From: Marinobacter sp. F4218
GTDB taxonomy: Bacteria > Pseudomonadota > Gammaproteobacteria > Pseudomonadales > Oleiphilaceae
Reading direction: 5' to 3'
Length of the DNA: 64,000 nucleotides
Assembly (NCBI RefSeq): GCF_019443085.1
Contig: NZ_JAHZIL010000003.1
Location: 1,674,001 to 1,738,000, forward strand
In this document: positions 37,745 through 45,041 of the stretch, piece by piece
Numbering within the stretch: the stretch's first letter is position 1
Layout: each line of letters begins with the position of its first letter
The notes under the pieces: generated by a model
The model's input: the letters and a program-made list of their open reading frames with translations, nothing else
Databases searched by the model: none
Told to the model about the DNA's origin: nothing
Position numbers and translations under genes: made by a program

Positions 37745-37820
37745 GGTGTGCTCCTGACAAAAATGAAAATTGGAGTCTGGTTCTGAAGCGCGCCGGAACG
37801 CCGGATCTTCCCGATTATCC

Positions 37821-38171
37821 TCAGGAGGTCGCGGCAATCACCGAAATTTCCACCAGCAACTCCGGAGACGCCATCTGAGCCTGCACGCAGGCCCTGGCCG
37901 GCGCCGTACCTTCAGGCACCCAGTTATCCCAGACCTCGTTCAGGGCCTGAAAATCAGCCATGTCCGCCAGGTAGATCGTTGCCGACAGGATTTTGTCTCG
38001 GCCGGAACCGGCAACTTCCAGCAACTCGTCCACCTTTTCCAGCATCCCGGTTACCTGGGTACGAATGTCGCCGTTCCTGTCCTTGGCAACCTGGCCGCAA
38101 AGGTAAGCGGTGCCATTGTGTTTTACGATCTTGCTCATTCGGCTGTTCGTGGAAATGCGCTCAATGCTCAT
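37821..38171 (-). CDS. RidA-family protein (reactive enamine/imine deaminase)
   Basis: A 116-residue protein of the RidA/YjgF/UK114 fold. Key sequence: [31 protein letters not shown] and [20 protein letters not shown], in which the conserved Arg needed to bind the carboxylate of 2-aminoacrylate is present. Its first bases abut the cassette array, whose final attC-like site ends 32 bases upstream of the start, so this gene marks the chromosomal border of the array. Probably cotranscribed with the sulfurtransferase. Confidence 0.9.
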   Translation of the reverse strand: MSIERISTNSRMSKIVKHNGTAYLCGQVAKDRNGDIRTQVTGMLEKVDELLEVAGSGRDKILSATIYLADMADFQALNEVWDNWVPEGTAPARACVQAQMASPELLVEISVIAATS

Positions 38172-38202
38172 GGTGACGGCCTGATTGGGGAAAGTAGTGA
38201 CT

Positions 38203-38295
38203 ATATAACCAGTAACTGGGGCGTGGATAAAGCCGCTTATTACGCGAAAACGAAGCCGTGCGTCTCACGCGTCCGCCTTCCATGACTGGTTAGGG
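38203..38295 (-). other. attC site of cassette 13 (left end of array)
   Basis: On the minus strand CCCTAAC opens and GTTATAT closes an imperfect palindrome (CTAACCAG against CTGGTTA). It overlaps the last codons of the acetyltransferase gene. Length 93. Confidence 0.75.
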
Positions 38296-38729
38296 CCGTT
38301 GAGCTCTTTGGCATAAACATTCGTCGTTTTCGCAAGCTCAAAACCGATCGAAGGGTAAAACTCATGCGACTCCAAACGACGCACATTCGAGCGAACGAGA
38401 ATTCGTGAGAGACCCAAATTTTGAGACCACCCCTCAACAGCGTCTACCAGCGACTGTCCTATGCCCAACCGCCTATAACTTGAGCGCACGACCAAGCCAG
38501 TAATTTCGGCGATAAATCCCTGACCCAGCGATATGCGCCTTTCTACAGCAGCCCACCCAAGAACCGAATCATCAGAAACGGCCACGAATAACTGATGATT
38601 TGAGGATTTCATTATTTCTTTGAGCCACTCAAGAGTTTCGAGCTCGCTGGCTGGGTGCCCCCATTCCAGAACTAACTCGTGTATCCCTTTTAGGTGTTCA
38701 GTGTTTGCAGCCTTAATCGAAACTTCCAT
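38265..38729 (-). CDS. Cassette 13: GNAT-family N-acetyltransferase
   Basis: From ATG 38729 the protein has 154 residues (a GTG two codons earlier is possible). GNAT fold: helical start EHLKGIHELVLEWGHPASEL, FVAVSDDSVLGWAAVE, and the acetyl-CoA loop EITGLVVRSSYRRLGIGQSL (RRLGIG), then ILVRSNVRRLESHEFYPSIG. The substrate is unknown; amino-acid or antibiotic acetylation are possibilities. The 3' end of the gene runs into its attC site. It is the last cassette before ridA. Confidence 0.85.
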   Translation of the reverse strand: MEVSIKAANTEHLKGIHELVLEWGHPASELETLEWLKEIMKSSNHQLFVAVSDDSVLGWAAVERRISLGQGFIAEITGLVVRSSYRRLGIGQSLVDAVEGWSQNLGLSRILVRSNVRRLESHEFYPSIGFELAKTTNVYAKELNGPNQSWKADA

Positions 38730-38742
38730 ATTCACCCAAGAG

Positions 38743-38829
38743 ACCTAACGTTCGGCATAACGGGTAGCAAAAAGTGACGCGACAAAGAAGCGACACGTTT
38801 TACTGTCCGCGTAGATGACATTGTTGTGT
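38743..38829 (-). other. attC site of cassette 12
   Basis: Minus-strand closing core GTTAGGT at the left (38743-38749) is canonical GTTRRRY; the opening core ACACAAC is one mismatch from RYYYAAC. Length 87. Confidence 0.75.
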
Positions 38830-38833
38830 ATTT

Positions 38834-39730
38834 TCACTTCCTCGTTATCAGGCTATTGATCGACAACGACAGTCCGTTAAAACTAAGCCATACCGGTTTG
38901 CCGTCTTTCGTTGCTTCAATATGCAAGTGTGGCTCAAGTGTATTTCCTGAATTGCCGATTTCAGCCAAAGGCTGTCCAATAGTCGCAGCATCCCCCGGCA
39001 CTACCTTAATACTTCCTCGCCTCAGGTGAGCCATTAATATATTCCCCATGAGACACTTCAACACTATGTAATTGCCTTCCGGATGCTTTATATCGGGGTT
39101 TCCGGGAGGATTGTCCGGCAAGCTGTCGCGAACCTCCAAGATACTTCCCTGGCATGGGCTATAGAGTTTCTCGCCAAAGATTTGGTAGGCACTCAACGCA
39201 CGCGGGGCCAAATCGTCTGTCTGTTTACCGAGCGAGTTCAGCTTAACGATGTCGATGGCCTGCTTGGTGTCGGCCAGCGCGTGAAAAGGGTTCGTAACAA
39301 TACTGTCGCCACCTTGTAGGACATAATAGGTGCCTGATTTGAGTGGGAATGTTACGTCAAGCGTTTTCCCAGAAGGATAATACGACGCAATGGCCAAGGT
39401 ATTCAGTACCGAAAAAAGAAGAAAAATCAATACAGAGGCGATAGAGATACGGTCACCGCGCGTTCTAGAATAAGGCCTACTGCGCTTCATTCGGAAGTAA
39501 GAGAAAACGGCGGCTAGGGCGAATAGCCCTAAAAAAACGTACCGCAAGTAATAACTCGTGTAGACCCAAGGACCCGTTATAAAAGCGAAGGCAATGATGC
39601 TGCCGCAAGCCAATACCCACGCTGCCCAATTCGGCCAACTGCGATACTGAAGACGAAGCAGCCAAATTAGTGTGATCCCGGACAGAAGTACTGGGTAAAT
39701 CCCGAATACGATGGGAAGACTTTCACTCAT
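38834..39730 (-). CDS. Cassette 12: membrane-anchored M23-like peptidase
   Basis: A 298-residue protein with three to four N-terminal transmembrane helices (about 5-25, 35-55, 62-82, 95-115) and a C-terminal M23/LysM-type zinc peptidase domain. The domain shows NPFHALADTKQAIDIVKLNS and the HxH strand NSGNTLEPHLHIEAT, with KVVPGDAATIGQPLAEIGN typical of the family. In this subfamily the first ligand His is carried by the NxFH segment. M23 enzymes cut peptidoglycan cross-bridges. Membrane anchoring in a cassette protein is notable. Confidence 0.85.
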   Translation of the reverse strand: MSESLPIVFGIYPVLLSGITLIWLLRLQYRSWPNWAAWVLACGSIIAFAFITGPWVYTSYYLRYVFLGLFALAAVFSYFRMKRSRPYSRTRGDRISIASVLIFLLFSVLNTLAIASYYPSGKTLDVTFPLKSGTYYVLQGGDSIVTNPFHALADTKQAIDIVKLNSLGKQTDDLAPRALSAYQIFGEKLYSPCQGSILEVRDSLPDNPPGNPDIKHPEGNYIVLKCLMGNILMAHLRRGSIKVVPGDAATIGQPLAEIGNSGNTLEPHLHIEATKDGKPVWLSFNGLSLSINSLITRK

Positions 39731-39747
39731 GGCACTGACTCAGAAAT

Positions 39748-39818
39748 GCATAACGCCAGTGGGGATGGGCGCCAACGGAGCGCAGTGACGTACGGCCCCG
39801 TTGACCACCTTGTTAGGG
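39748..39818 (-). other. attC site of cassette 11
   Basis: CCCTAAC to GTTATGC on the minus strand, 71 bases. The TAA inside the first core is the stop codon of the MAPEG gene. Confidence 0.78.
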
Positions 39819-40235
39819 AAGTGCATAGAGAATCTGGAAACTCATGATAAACATGCACACCACACCAACTGCATATGCCACCGTACGCCACGGCTGGATC
39901 CCGCCAAGATAAAACAATGTATGCAGATAACGCGCTGCGGTGAAAACCATGAACAGCCAAGGGGCCATCCCCGAAGTAGCCTCAACCCAGATGTAAGCAA
40001 CTCCCAGCGCGAGAAAAACAGGAATATTTTCGAGATCGTTTAGCCAGGCTCGGGCAGCTCTTTGAACTTGAGGTAACTCCTCTTCGGCGGGCTCGCGCCC
40101 GACGAAAGCTGCATCCTCAGGGATTTTGAATGTGAGCTTCCCGATTCGATGGAATCCCTGATATGCGGAGATCGCGAACATCTTGAAAAACAGAAGCACT
40201 GAAGCTATCGCGTACCAATATTCTACCTGATCCAT
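39813..40235 (-). CDS. Cassette 11: MAPEG-family membrane protein
   Basis: A 140-residue four-helix membrane protein. The MAPEG signature is clear: QVQRAARAWLNDLENIPVFL, where NDLEN and the adjacent Arg help bind glutathione, and FTAARYLHTLFYLGG. Eukaryotic relatives make leukotrienes or conjugate glutathione; bacterial ones are of unknown substrate, probably detoxification. AAGGAAA precedes ATG 40235. The TAA stop lies in the attC core. Confidence 0.9.
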   Translation of the reverse strand: MDQVEYWYAIASVLLFFKMFAISAYQGFHRIGKLTFKIPEDAAFVGREPAEEELPQVQRAARAWLNDLENIPVFLALGVAYIWVEATSGMAPWLFMVFTAARYLHTLFYLGGIQPWRTVAYAVGVVCMFIMSFQILYALP

Positions 40236-40249
40236 GGTGTTTCCTTATC

Positions 40250-40331
40250 CCCTAACGCTGCCAGCGTGCGCGCCTTTGCAGTATAGGCAAAGCCGCAACG
40301 AAAAGTCGGCGCCGTGCCTGGCCTTTTTAGG
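40250..40331 (-). other. attC site of cassette 10
   Basis: CCTAAAAAGGCCAGGCACGG pairs with CTGGCAGCGTTAGGG on the minus strand; the first core is degenerate (CCTAAAA), the closing core GTTAGGG is near-consensus. Length 82. Confidence 0.72.
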
Positions 40332-40346
40332 TTTTACCCGCTTATG

Positions 40347-40727
40347 TCACCTGGTTTTACTTGGCTTGAATATCGAATAGTTACCGTTGGCCTTTGCCAC
40401 CAACCTGTCACCACATAAGATCTCCGACTCAAGGTTAGCCACAGATTTGCCTTTATTTACAACCTTTGTCACACAAGTAAGACGGCCATCATGGACAGGA
40501 GAATAATAGTTGATTTTGATTTCGATCGTTGCACACAACTCACCTTCTGAAAGCATTGGATACAATGCCGCGCCCATACCAGTATCCGCTAGCGAATATA
40601 AGACCCCCCCATGCACTACCTTGTGTGGATTCAGAAGTTTTTTTGAGACAGGAATTGAGCACTCGCTTTTCCCAAGCTCTAAAAAGTTAACCTCCATGCC
40701 AATTAAATCTGCAAAGGGATGTTCCAT
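40347..40727 (-). CDS. Cassette 10: PaaI-type hotdog thioesterase
   Basis: A 126-residue single hotdog-fold protein with the PaaI/YdiI signature HKVVHGGVLYSLADTGMGAA, which contains the catalytic Asp and the HGG loop, followed by CATIEIKINYYSPVHDGRLT. Members hydrolyse acyl-CoA, often phenylacetyl- or hydroxybenzoyl-CoA. AAGGAA sits six bases before the ATG. Codon use is AT-richer than in the flanking genome. Confidence 0.9.
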   Translation of the reverse strand: MEHPFADLIGMEVNFLELGKSECSIPVSKKLLNPHKVVHGGVLYSLADTGMGAALYPMLSEGELCATIEIKINYYSPVHDGRLTCVTKVVNKGKSVANLESEILCGDRLVAKANGNYSIFKPSKTR

Positions 40728-40754
40728 TTATTGTTCCTTGTTGATGGCATAAAA

Positions 40755-40799
40755 ACCTAACGCCGAACGTCAAGCGTCGCCTGCGTGCTCTTGTTGGCC
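40755..40799 (-). other. Short, degenerate attC site of cassette 9
   Basis: The minus strand closes with a canonical GTTAGGT, but the best opening core, GGCCAAC, lies only 45 bases away and overlaps the acetyltransferase coding end. Folding is poor, so this site may be damaged. Confidence 0.5.
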
Positions 40800-41306
40800 A
40801 TCCGCTTTGAATCCTTCGTGGAAAGTGACAGTGCCTTGGGGAATATTCCCGTCGAAAGACATTGCAAGAAAGACTTCCGGTGGGACTCCCTCATGGACAA
40901 GTTCTGGAACGTTATCGAATCCGAACTTCCTGTAGTACTCCGGATACCCTACGAGACAACAGCCGCGAGCATGCATCTCCCTCAGTTGTGCCAATCCTTG
41001 GCGGATCAGGGCCTTGCCAATGCCCTGACGTTGGTATTCCGGCGAGACCGAAACAGGTCCAAGTCCGTACCAGCCCGGTGTGCCGTCGGAAATGGTCACG
41101 GGCGAGAACGCAATGTGACCAATTACTCGGCCATCCATCTCTGCGACCAGCGATACCGTGAGGGCATTGTCGGCGCGCAGCGCCTCAATTATAAATTGCT
41201 CCGTGTGGTTGCTGATCTCCAGCGTACTGAAGGCAGCGATCGTCACTTCGCTAATTGCGCTGACGTCGACGCTTGTTTCATTCCTGACAGTGAAATCGGG
41301 TTTCAA
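40770..41306 (-). CDS. Cassette 9: GNAT-family N-acetyltransferase
   Basis: Probable start is TTG 41306 (AAGGA nine bases upstream), giving 178 residues beginning with KPDFTVRNETSVD after the start; an earlier TTG at 41327 lies inside the previous attC. GNAT motifs: GLGPVSVSPEYQRQGIGKAL with the QRQGIG acetyl-CoA loop, and GCCLVGYPEYYRKFGFDNVP, typical of the YhbS-like branch. Substrate unknown. It is the second acetyltransferase in the array and is not closely similar to the one in cassette 13. Confidence 0.85.
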   Translation of the reverse strand: MKPDFTVRNETSVDVSAISEVTIAAFSTLEISNHTEQFIIEALRADNALTVSLVAEMDGRVIGHIAFSPVTISDGTPGWYGLGPVSVSPEYQRQGIGKALIRQGLAQLREMHARGCCLVGYPEYYRKFGFDNVPELVHEGVPPEVFLAMSFDGNIPQGTVTFHEGFKADGQQEHAGDA

Positions 41307-41321
41307 GGGGCATTTTCCTTT

Positions 41322-41380
41322 GGCCAACGCCTATGCGAAGCGGCGGCTGAAAGCCGCCCGTCTTACGCTATTGGTTATGC
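41322..41380 (-). other. attC site of cassette 8
   Basis: GCATAAC to GTTGGCC on the minus strand, 59 bases with a strong inner hairpin (GGGCGGCTTTCAGCCGCC). The stop codon of the dehydrogenase is in the first core. Confidence 0.72.
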
Positions 41381-42322
41381 TGATCTTTGCGGTCGAAGCA
41401 CGGACTTTATTGATTCAAAATCGCCATTTGCGTATGCCATTAGCTCGGCTTCAACCTCACTGAAACTCACGTTTCTTACCCACTTAGAACTACAACCCTG
41501 CACTAGCTCCATTGCTTTCGCGAACTGCTCCCTCGAAAAAACAAACGATCCAATAAACGTTTTCTGCTCTCGAATCATGCGTGTGAAATCAACACTTAAA
41601 GATTGCGAAGCAAAGCCAAGGAAAACGCTTTGTCCATTTTTCTTCGTTCGATTAATACACTCAGTGCGAGCTACCTCTGTGCCAACAGTGTCGAACACGA
41701 TGTCGAATTCGCGGCCGAAGGTCCGAGCTACCTCGCAAGCGCCAAGTGACGAAGCAGCTTCTAAGCGATTGGGAGATAGATCTGAGACAAATACTGATCC
41801 GTAGCCCTGATCCCGAGCCATTGCTGTTAAACCTAAACCCAGTGAGCCAGCTCCTACAATCAGTACTGAGTCGGTTGGCTTTGGTTGAGCGCGCTCCCAC
41901 GCGTTCACGGCGTTTGCGAACGGCTCGATGAACGACGCTTGCTCCCAGTTTAATGAGGCGGGTAGATGAACGAGAGCACTCTCTGGAACCGATACCTGTT
42001 CAGCAAAGCCCCCAGGTCTTTGAACACCAATCAGATTCCAGTCGTTACAAAGTTGGGGCTGGCCTTGGTTGCAGTAGAGGCAGTCCCCACAACCTGATAG
42101 TGGAAAAACCGCTGTTCGTTGACCTGCGGTTGTTACGCCGCACAGCCCATGCCCCATTATGTTTGGAAGAGGCCGAAGCCCTGGATTCTGAAGTGCCGCT
42201 ACTTCGCTACCACCAAGCCCTGTGACCTCTACATCGATGATCACCTCGCCTTGACTTGGCTGTGGTGGAGCGACGTTTTCGAGACCAAATTTTTGCGGGC
42301 CCTTAAGCAAGAGAGCTCTCAT
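41375..42322 (-). CDS. Cassette 8: medium-chain dehydrogenase-like protein lacking catalytic zinc ligands
   Basis: A 315-residue MDR-family protein. The structural zinc loop is complete (CGDCLYCNQGQPQLC) and the Rossmann motif is present (VLIVGAGSLGLGLTAMARDQ). However, the positions that normally give catalytic zinc Cys and Glu read GLGGSEVAA and MGHGLCG, so Cys and Glu are both Gly. It resembles sorbitol/threonine-type dehydrogenases but probably lacks zinc-dependent alcohol oxidation, or acts as a reductase on another substrate. GGAGGTG lies before ATG 42322. At 315 residues it is a little short for the family. Confidence 0.85.
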   Translation of the reverse strand: MRALLLKGPQKFGLENVAPPQPSQGEVIIDVEVTGLGGSEVAALQNPGLRPLPNIMGHGLCGVTTAGQRTAVFPLSGCGDCLYCNQGQPQLCNDWNLIGVQRPGGFAEQVSVPESALVHLPASLNWEQASFIEPFANAVNAWERAQPKPTDSVLIVGAGSLGLGLTAMARDQGYGSVFVSDLSPNRLEAASSLGACEVARTFGREFDIVFDTVGTEVARTECINRTKKNGQSVFLGFASQSLSVDFTRMIREQKTFIGSFVFSREQFAKAMELVQGCSSKWVRNVSFSEVEAELMAYANGDFESIKSVLRPQRSA

Positions 42323-42339
42323 TTAGGTTACACCTCCCT

Positions 42340-42423
42340 GTATAACGCCCGCAGCATACGCGGCTTTGGAATGGAGGCGAAGCCGCAATGGAAAAGGCGT
42401 AGCCGTGCCTGCGATTGTTAGGC
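42340..42423 (-). other. attC site of cassette 7
   Basis: A clear 84-base attC on the minus strand, GCCTAAC to GTTATAC, with extended arms (AATCGCAGGCACGGC against GCTGCGGGC). The stop of cassette 7 lies in the first core. Confidence 0.85.
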
Positions 42424-43047
42424 TCTTTGTGAGACAACATCCCGAATTAGCTCTCTGTACTTATGGTTAAAATAGGCACCAACTTGAAGAACTGTAATTA
42501 GGTAGCTCGAATCCTCTTTCAATGCCTCGTGGCCCATCACCTTCATGGACGTTGGATGTATCAGCTTCGAGCTCAATTTATAAATGAAACTGTAATCATC
42601 CAAATACCCATATTTTTCCGCCAAGTTCCTGATCTGAAATGCGCCATTTGATGTAAAAGGACTCTCAGCAAGCACTTGGTCCTCAAATTCTTGCAGCTCA
42701 TTCAACTCTTTGGGGTCGAATCCCTTCTTTCGCATTAGCGCGATGAATCCATCCTTCACATCTTTCGCGTCCTTGTGCGCCTGCCCAAGCCATTTACTTA
42801 ACGCTTTTGGATTCGAGTGAACATGACTCGAAATCAAATAAAGCTCAAACAAGTTCCTCACTGAGAGGCTAGCCAAAGTAAGATCATCAGAGCTCTGGAG
42901 AAGCCTCCCAAGTTCCCGATGAGTTTCCTTGAATAAGCAACTAAGAGCATGATTGGTCGCATCAAACTCTGCATTACCCATCGTGCCTACCGCCAGTTCC
43001 AGCTCTTTAGCAGTCTGACGTAGATTTTCTGATAGCTCGTCTTTCAT
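42418..43047 (-). CDS. Cassette 7: DUF5677-like helical protein
   Basis: From ATG 43047 the protein has 209 residues, mostly helical. SVRNLFELYLISSHVHSNPK followed by a stretch rich in Lys and Asp and a C-terminal FIYKLSSKLIHPTSMKVMG recall the DUF5677 family, whose members are often found near defence genes; the resemblance is loose. No catalytic motif is certain, although HPT near the C terminus resembles the exposed His of some HEPN-like folds. The gene ends in the attC core. Confidence 0.6.
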   Translation of the reverse strand: MKDELSENLRQTAKELELAVGTMGNAEFDATNHALSCLFKETHRELGRLLQSSDDLTLASLSVRNLFELYLISSHVHSNPKALSKWLGQAHKDAKDVKDGFIALMRKKGFDPKELNELQEFEDQVLAESPFTSNGAFQIRNLAEKYGYLDDYSFIYKLSSKLIHPTSMKVMGHEALKEDSSYLITVLQVGAYFNHKYRELIRDVVSQRA

Positions 43048-43068
43048 CGGCACTGAGATCTCTTCGTT

Positions 43069-43140
43069 GCCTAACGCCTTGGGTAAGCTGCCGGTACGGA
43101 GCGCAGCGTAGTGCCGCTCAGCTTCACCCACTGGTTAGCG
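43069..43140 (-). other. attC site of cassette 6
   Basis: CGCTAAC to GTTAGGC on the minus strand, 72 bases, with complementary arms CAGTGGGTGAAGCTG and CAGCTTACCCAAGG. Confidence 0.83.
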
Positions 43141-43146
43141 TAGATA

Positions 43147-43536
43147 TCACCGAAGCCTATCCGCTGCATACCAAACTGAATCTCCTGGACGCCTTACCTC
43201 GCTCACCTTCCACGCGTTGTTCGATGTATTTCCTCTCATGGTGTTCACCATCTGTGAAATCGAACCATACTCTTTATTCCGCCAAACGATTCTTTCATTT
43301 TCGATTTCTCCAACCAATGTCTCGTTAAAATACTTGGTCCTTATTTGGGTTCCGTTCGGCAAAAATATCTTGTCCCAATAAACTCCGCGCTTTTCCTCGA
43401 ACACAAAATCTTCACGAGTTCGCTCGAGGAAGTCGCCTATGACGCTCTGGATGGTCGAATTGGCTGCTGCTGGATAGCGATCTAGCAGCTCTTTATAGAG
43501 AGCAACTTCAATTGGCACATAAACATGTTCGTTCAT
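43147..43536 (-). CDS. Cassette 6: small protein with RAMA/DUF2924-like domain
   Basis: From ATG 43536 the protein has 129 residues, with AGGAGG eight bases upstream. The N-terminal part (MNEHVYVPIEVALYKELLDR) looks like a short ribbon-helix-helix or dimerisation helix. The C-terminal part (FLPNGTQIRTKYFNETLVGE, then GSISQMVNTMRGNTSNNAWK) matches the pattern of RAMA/DUF2924-type domains that follow DNA adenine methylases and restriction proteins: NGT at the start, a dG-dY turn and a conserved SNxW. It probably binds DNA. The domain call is from pattern, not search. Confidence 0.62.
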   Translation of the reverse strand: MNEHVYVPIEVALYKELLDRYPAAANSTIQSVIGDFLERTREDFVFEEKRGVYWDKIFLPNGTQIRTKYFNETLVGEIENERIVWRNKEYGSISQMVNTMRGNTSNNAWKVSEVRRPGDSVWYAADRLR

Positions 43537-43620
43537 CGAATAGCCTCCTTTATCAGACAAAGGAAACTATAGAGTACTGTGTAGTACTCCGCAAGCACCT
43601 TGGAGCACTTTGGAGCAATA

Positions 43621-43698
43621 CGCTAACGCGGAGCACAGCGGTGGCCCGTCAGGGACGTCCGGCGGCCGCAGGCCGCGTACTGATGCGAATTGTTAGAG
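43621..43698 (-). other. attC site of cassette 5
   Basis: CTCTAAC to GTTAGCG on the minus strand, 78 bases, with a GC-rich inner hairpin. The HEPN gene stops inside the first core. Confidence 0.83.
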
Positions 43699-44235
43699 AT
43701 TTTGTTCAAGATACTCATCCGTTGCGCGTACCAACTCCCTTAGGAATCTAATCACCTTCTCCAGTTCGTCTTTCTTAATCAGATGAGCAGCTGGCGATCC
43801 GTTATTGATTGGCTTCGAGCGGTGAACGGCATCTCCACGCTTTGAAATCCACTGGTTCAGAGATTTTCGAGCTTTTTCCGGGGTTACGTTCGCCCAAGAC
43901 CATGCTGAAGTAACGTCTAACCCAAGATAGTCCTGGAATATCTTTTTGGTCTTATCTGAGGTTGGATTGTGAAACTGCTTGAGCTCTTGTTGGAGCTTTT
44001 TCTGAATAAACTCGCCAACGTAGCTACCCGAGACGACACTGAGACGTTTATCCATGGCCTCGGTAATACGGTCTTCGACGTATGTTTCCCACGCCGTCAG
44101 AGCCATCACCAAGCCAGCTCGCTTTAGCACCTCAGCACTTGCCGGGGGCGGATTGCAGTTGATTGCATCGAAATGAGCAAGGAGCTCTTCTGCGTCTTTT
44201 ATTCCATGCTCGAACGAGCTCTTTGCTTGTGACAT
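43693..44235 (-). CDS. Cassette 5: HEPN-domain protein with Rx4H motif (probable RNase)
   Basis: From ATG 44235 (AGGGA upstream) the protein has 180 residues. It reads as a MAE_28990/RiboL-PSP-type HEPN domain: LVMALTAWETYVEDRITEAM in the first helices and QWISKRGDAVHRSKP, in which Arg133 and His138 form the Rx4H ribonuclease signature. HEPN proteins with this motif cut RNA in toxin-antitoxin and anti-phage systems. No partner MNT nucleotidyltransferase is adjacent; the neighbours are other cassettes. Activity is inferred. Confidence 0.78.
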   Translation of the reverse strand: MSQAKSSFEHGIKDAEELLAHFDAINCNPPPASAEVLKRAGLVMALTAWETYVEDRITEAMDKRLSVVSGSYVGEFIQKKLQQELKQFHNPTSDKTKKIFQDYLGLDVTSAWSWANVTPEKARKSLNQWISKRGDAVHRSKPINNGSPAAHLIKKDELEKVIRFLRELVRATDEYLEQNL

Positions 44236-44243
44236 ATTCCCTT

Positions 44244-44321
44244 CTCTAACGCTGATCGTACCGGTAGTCTTTTTGGAGCGACGCGGAAAAAAGGTCATCC
44301 GCGTGCCGCGTATTGTTAGAT
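44244..44321 (-). other. attC site of cassette 4
   Basis: ATCTAAC to GTTAGAG on the minus strand, 78 bases. The first core carries the stop codon of the nuclease-like gene. Confidence 0.83.
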
Positions 44322-44933
44322 GAAATCAGACTGCCGACGATTTCGATAGCTGTTAATGACATCATCCAGCTTTCCGCCTCCAACTTCTTGGGCATATCTG
44401 TAGGCCGATTGCCAGAATCGTCGTTCGCGGGCCGGTACAGTCCGACCTCGAGCTTCGAGCCGGAAGAAGCCTTTATCGTCACCATTTCGGTACTTAAAGA
44501 AATAGTGATCACGGCCATGATCCTTTTTAAGCCTTTTAATTTCAGGGCTGGCGAGAACCTCTAGATTGGCGTGAGCGCGGTCTCGAAAAATGGTTGGCTC
44601 CAATTCTGCCAACAAGAACAGAATATCCTCGATGTAGAAATTTATGTCGCTACCACGTAGTCGATACATAGCATCCACATGGCCATCGCCCAAGATCATC
44701 GCATCCCGCCACTCATCTCGGGACTCCTCATGGAACTCTTTATCGTCGCATTCAATTCCAACCCGGTATCCAGTTTCACCTTGAACCAGAAAATCCAAAA
44801 TGAACCGTCCACAGATGGTGTCGACTTCCTTTTGAGGAACAAGCTCAACCGAAGGCGCGGCGTATCTCTCGTAATGACGCACAAAAAGATCTTCGATGGG
44901 GCTGTCATATGGAGGATTATAAATTACGGGCAT
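44316..44933 (-). CDS. Cassette 4: DUF559-like PD-(D/E)xK nuclease-fold protein
   Basis: A 205-residue protein. The N-terminal 90 residues follow the DUF559/very-short-patch-repair pattern: SPIEDLFVRHYER (first acidic residue), CGRFILDFLV with Asp47, and YRVGIECDDKEFHEESRDEW with Glu61, Asp63 and His68. The remaining residues (about 95-205) are basic and helical, with RxxxRR near the end, suiting nucleic-acid binding. Predicted to be a restriction-like endonuclease relative; DNA cutting is not proven. It stops in its attC core. Confidence 0.7.
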   Translation of the reverse strand: MPVIYNPPYDSPIEDLFVRHYERYAAPSVELVPQKEVDTICGRFILDFLVQGETGYRVGIECDDKEFHEESRDEWRDAMILGDGHVDAMYRLRGSDINFYIEDILFLLAELEPTIFRDRAHANLEVLASPEIKRLKKDHGRDHYFFKYRNGDDKGFFRLEARGRTVPARERRFWQSAYRYAQEVGGGKLDDVINSYRNRRQSDFI

Positions 44934-44941
44934 AATGTCTC

Positions 44942-45017
44942 ATCTAACGCTGGGCGCAGCGGCCGATTTGTGTAGAGCAGCGAAACAAGTCGGCCCGACT
45001 GACGCCCTTGGTTAGAT
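44942..45017 (-). other. attC site of cassette 3
   Basis: ATCTAAC to GTTAGAT on the minus strand, 76 bases; both cores match consensus perfectly and the arms (GGGCG/CGCCC) pair well. Confidence 0.85.
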
Positions 45018-45041
45018 TTTGAATATTCTGAAAGTTTGAAT

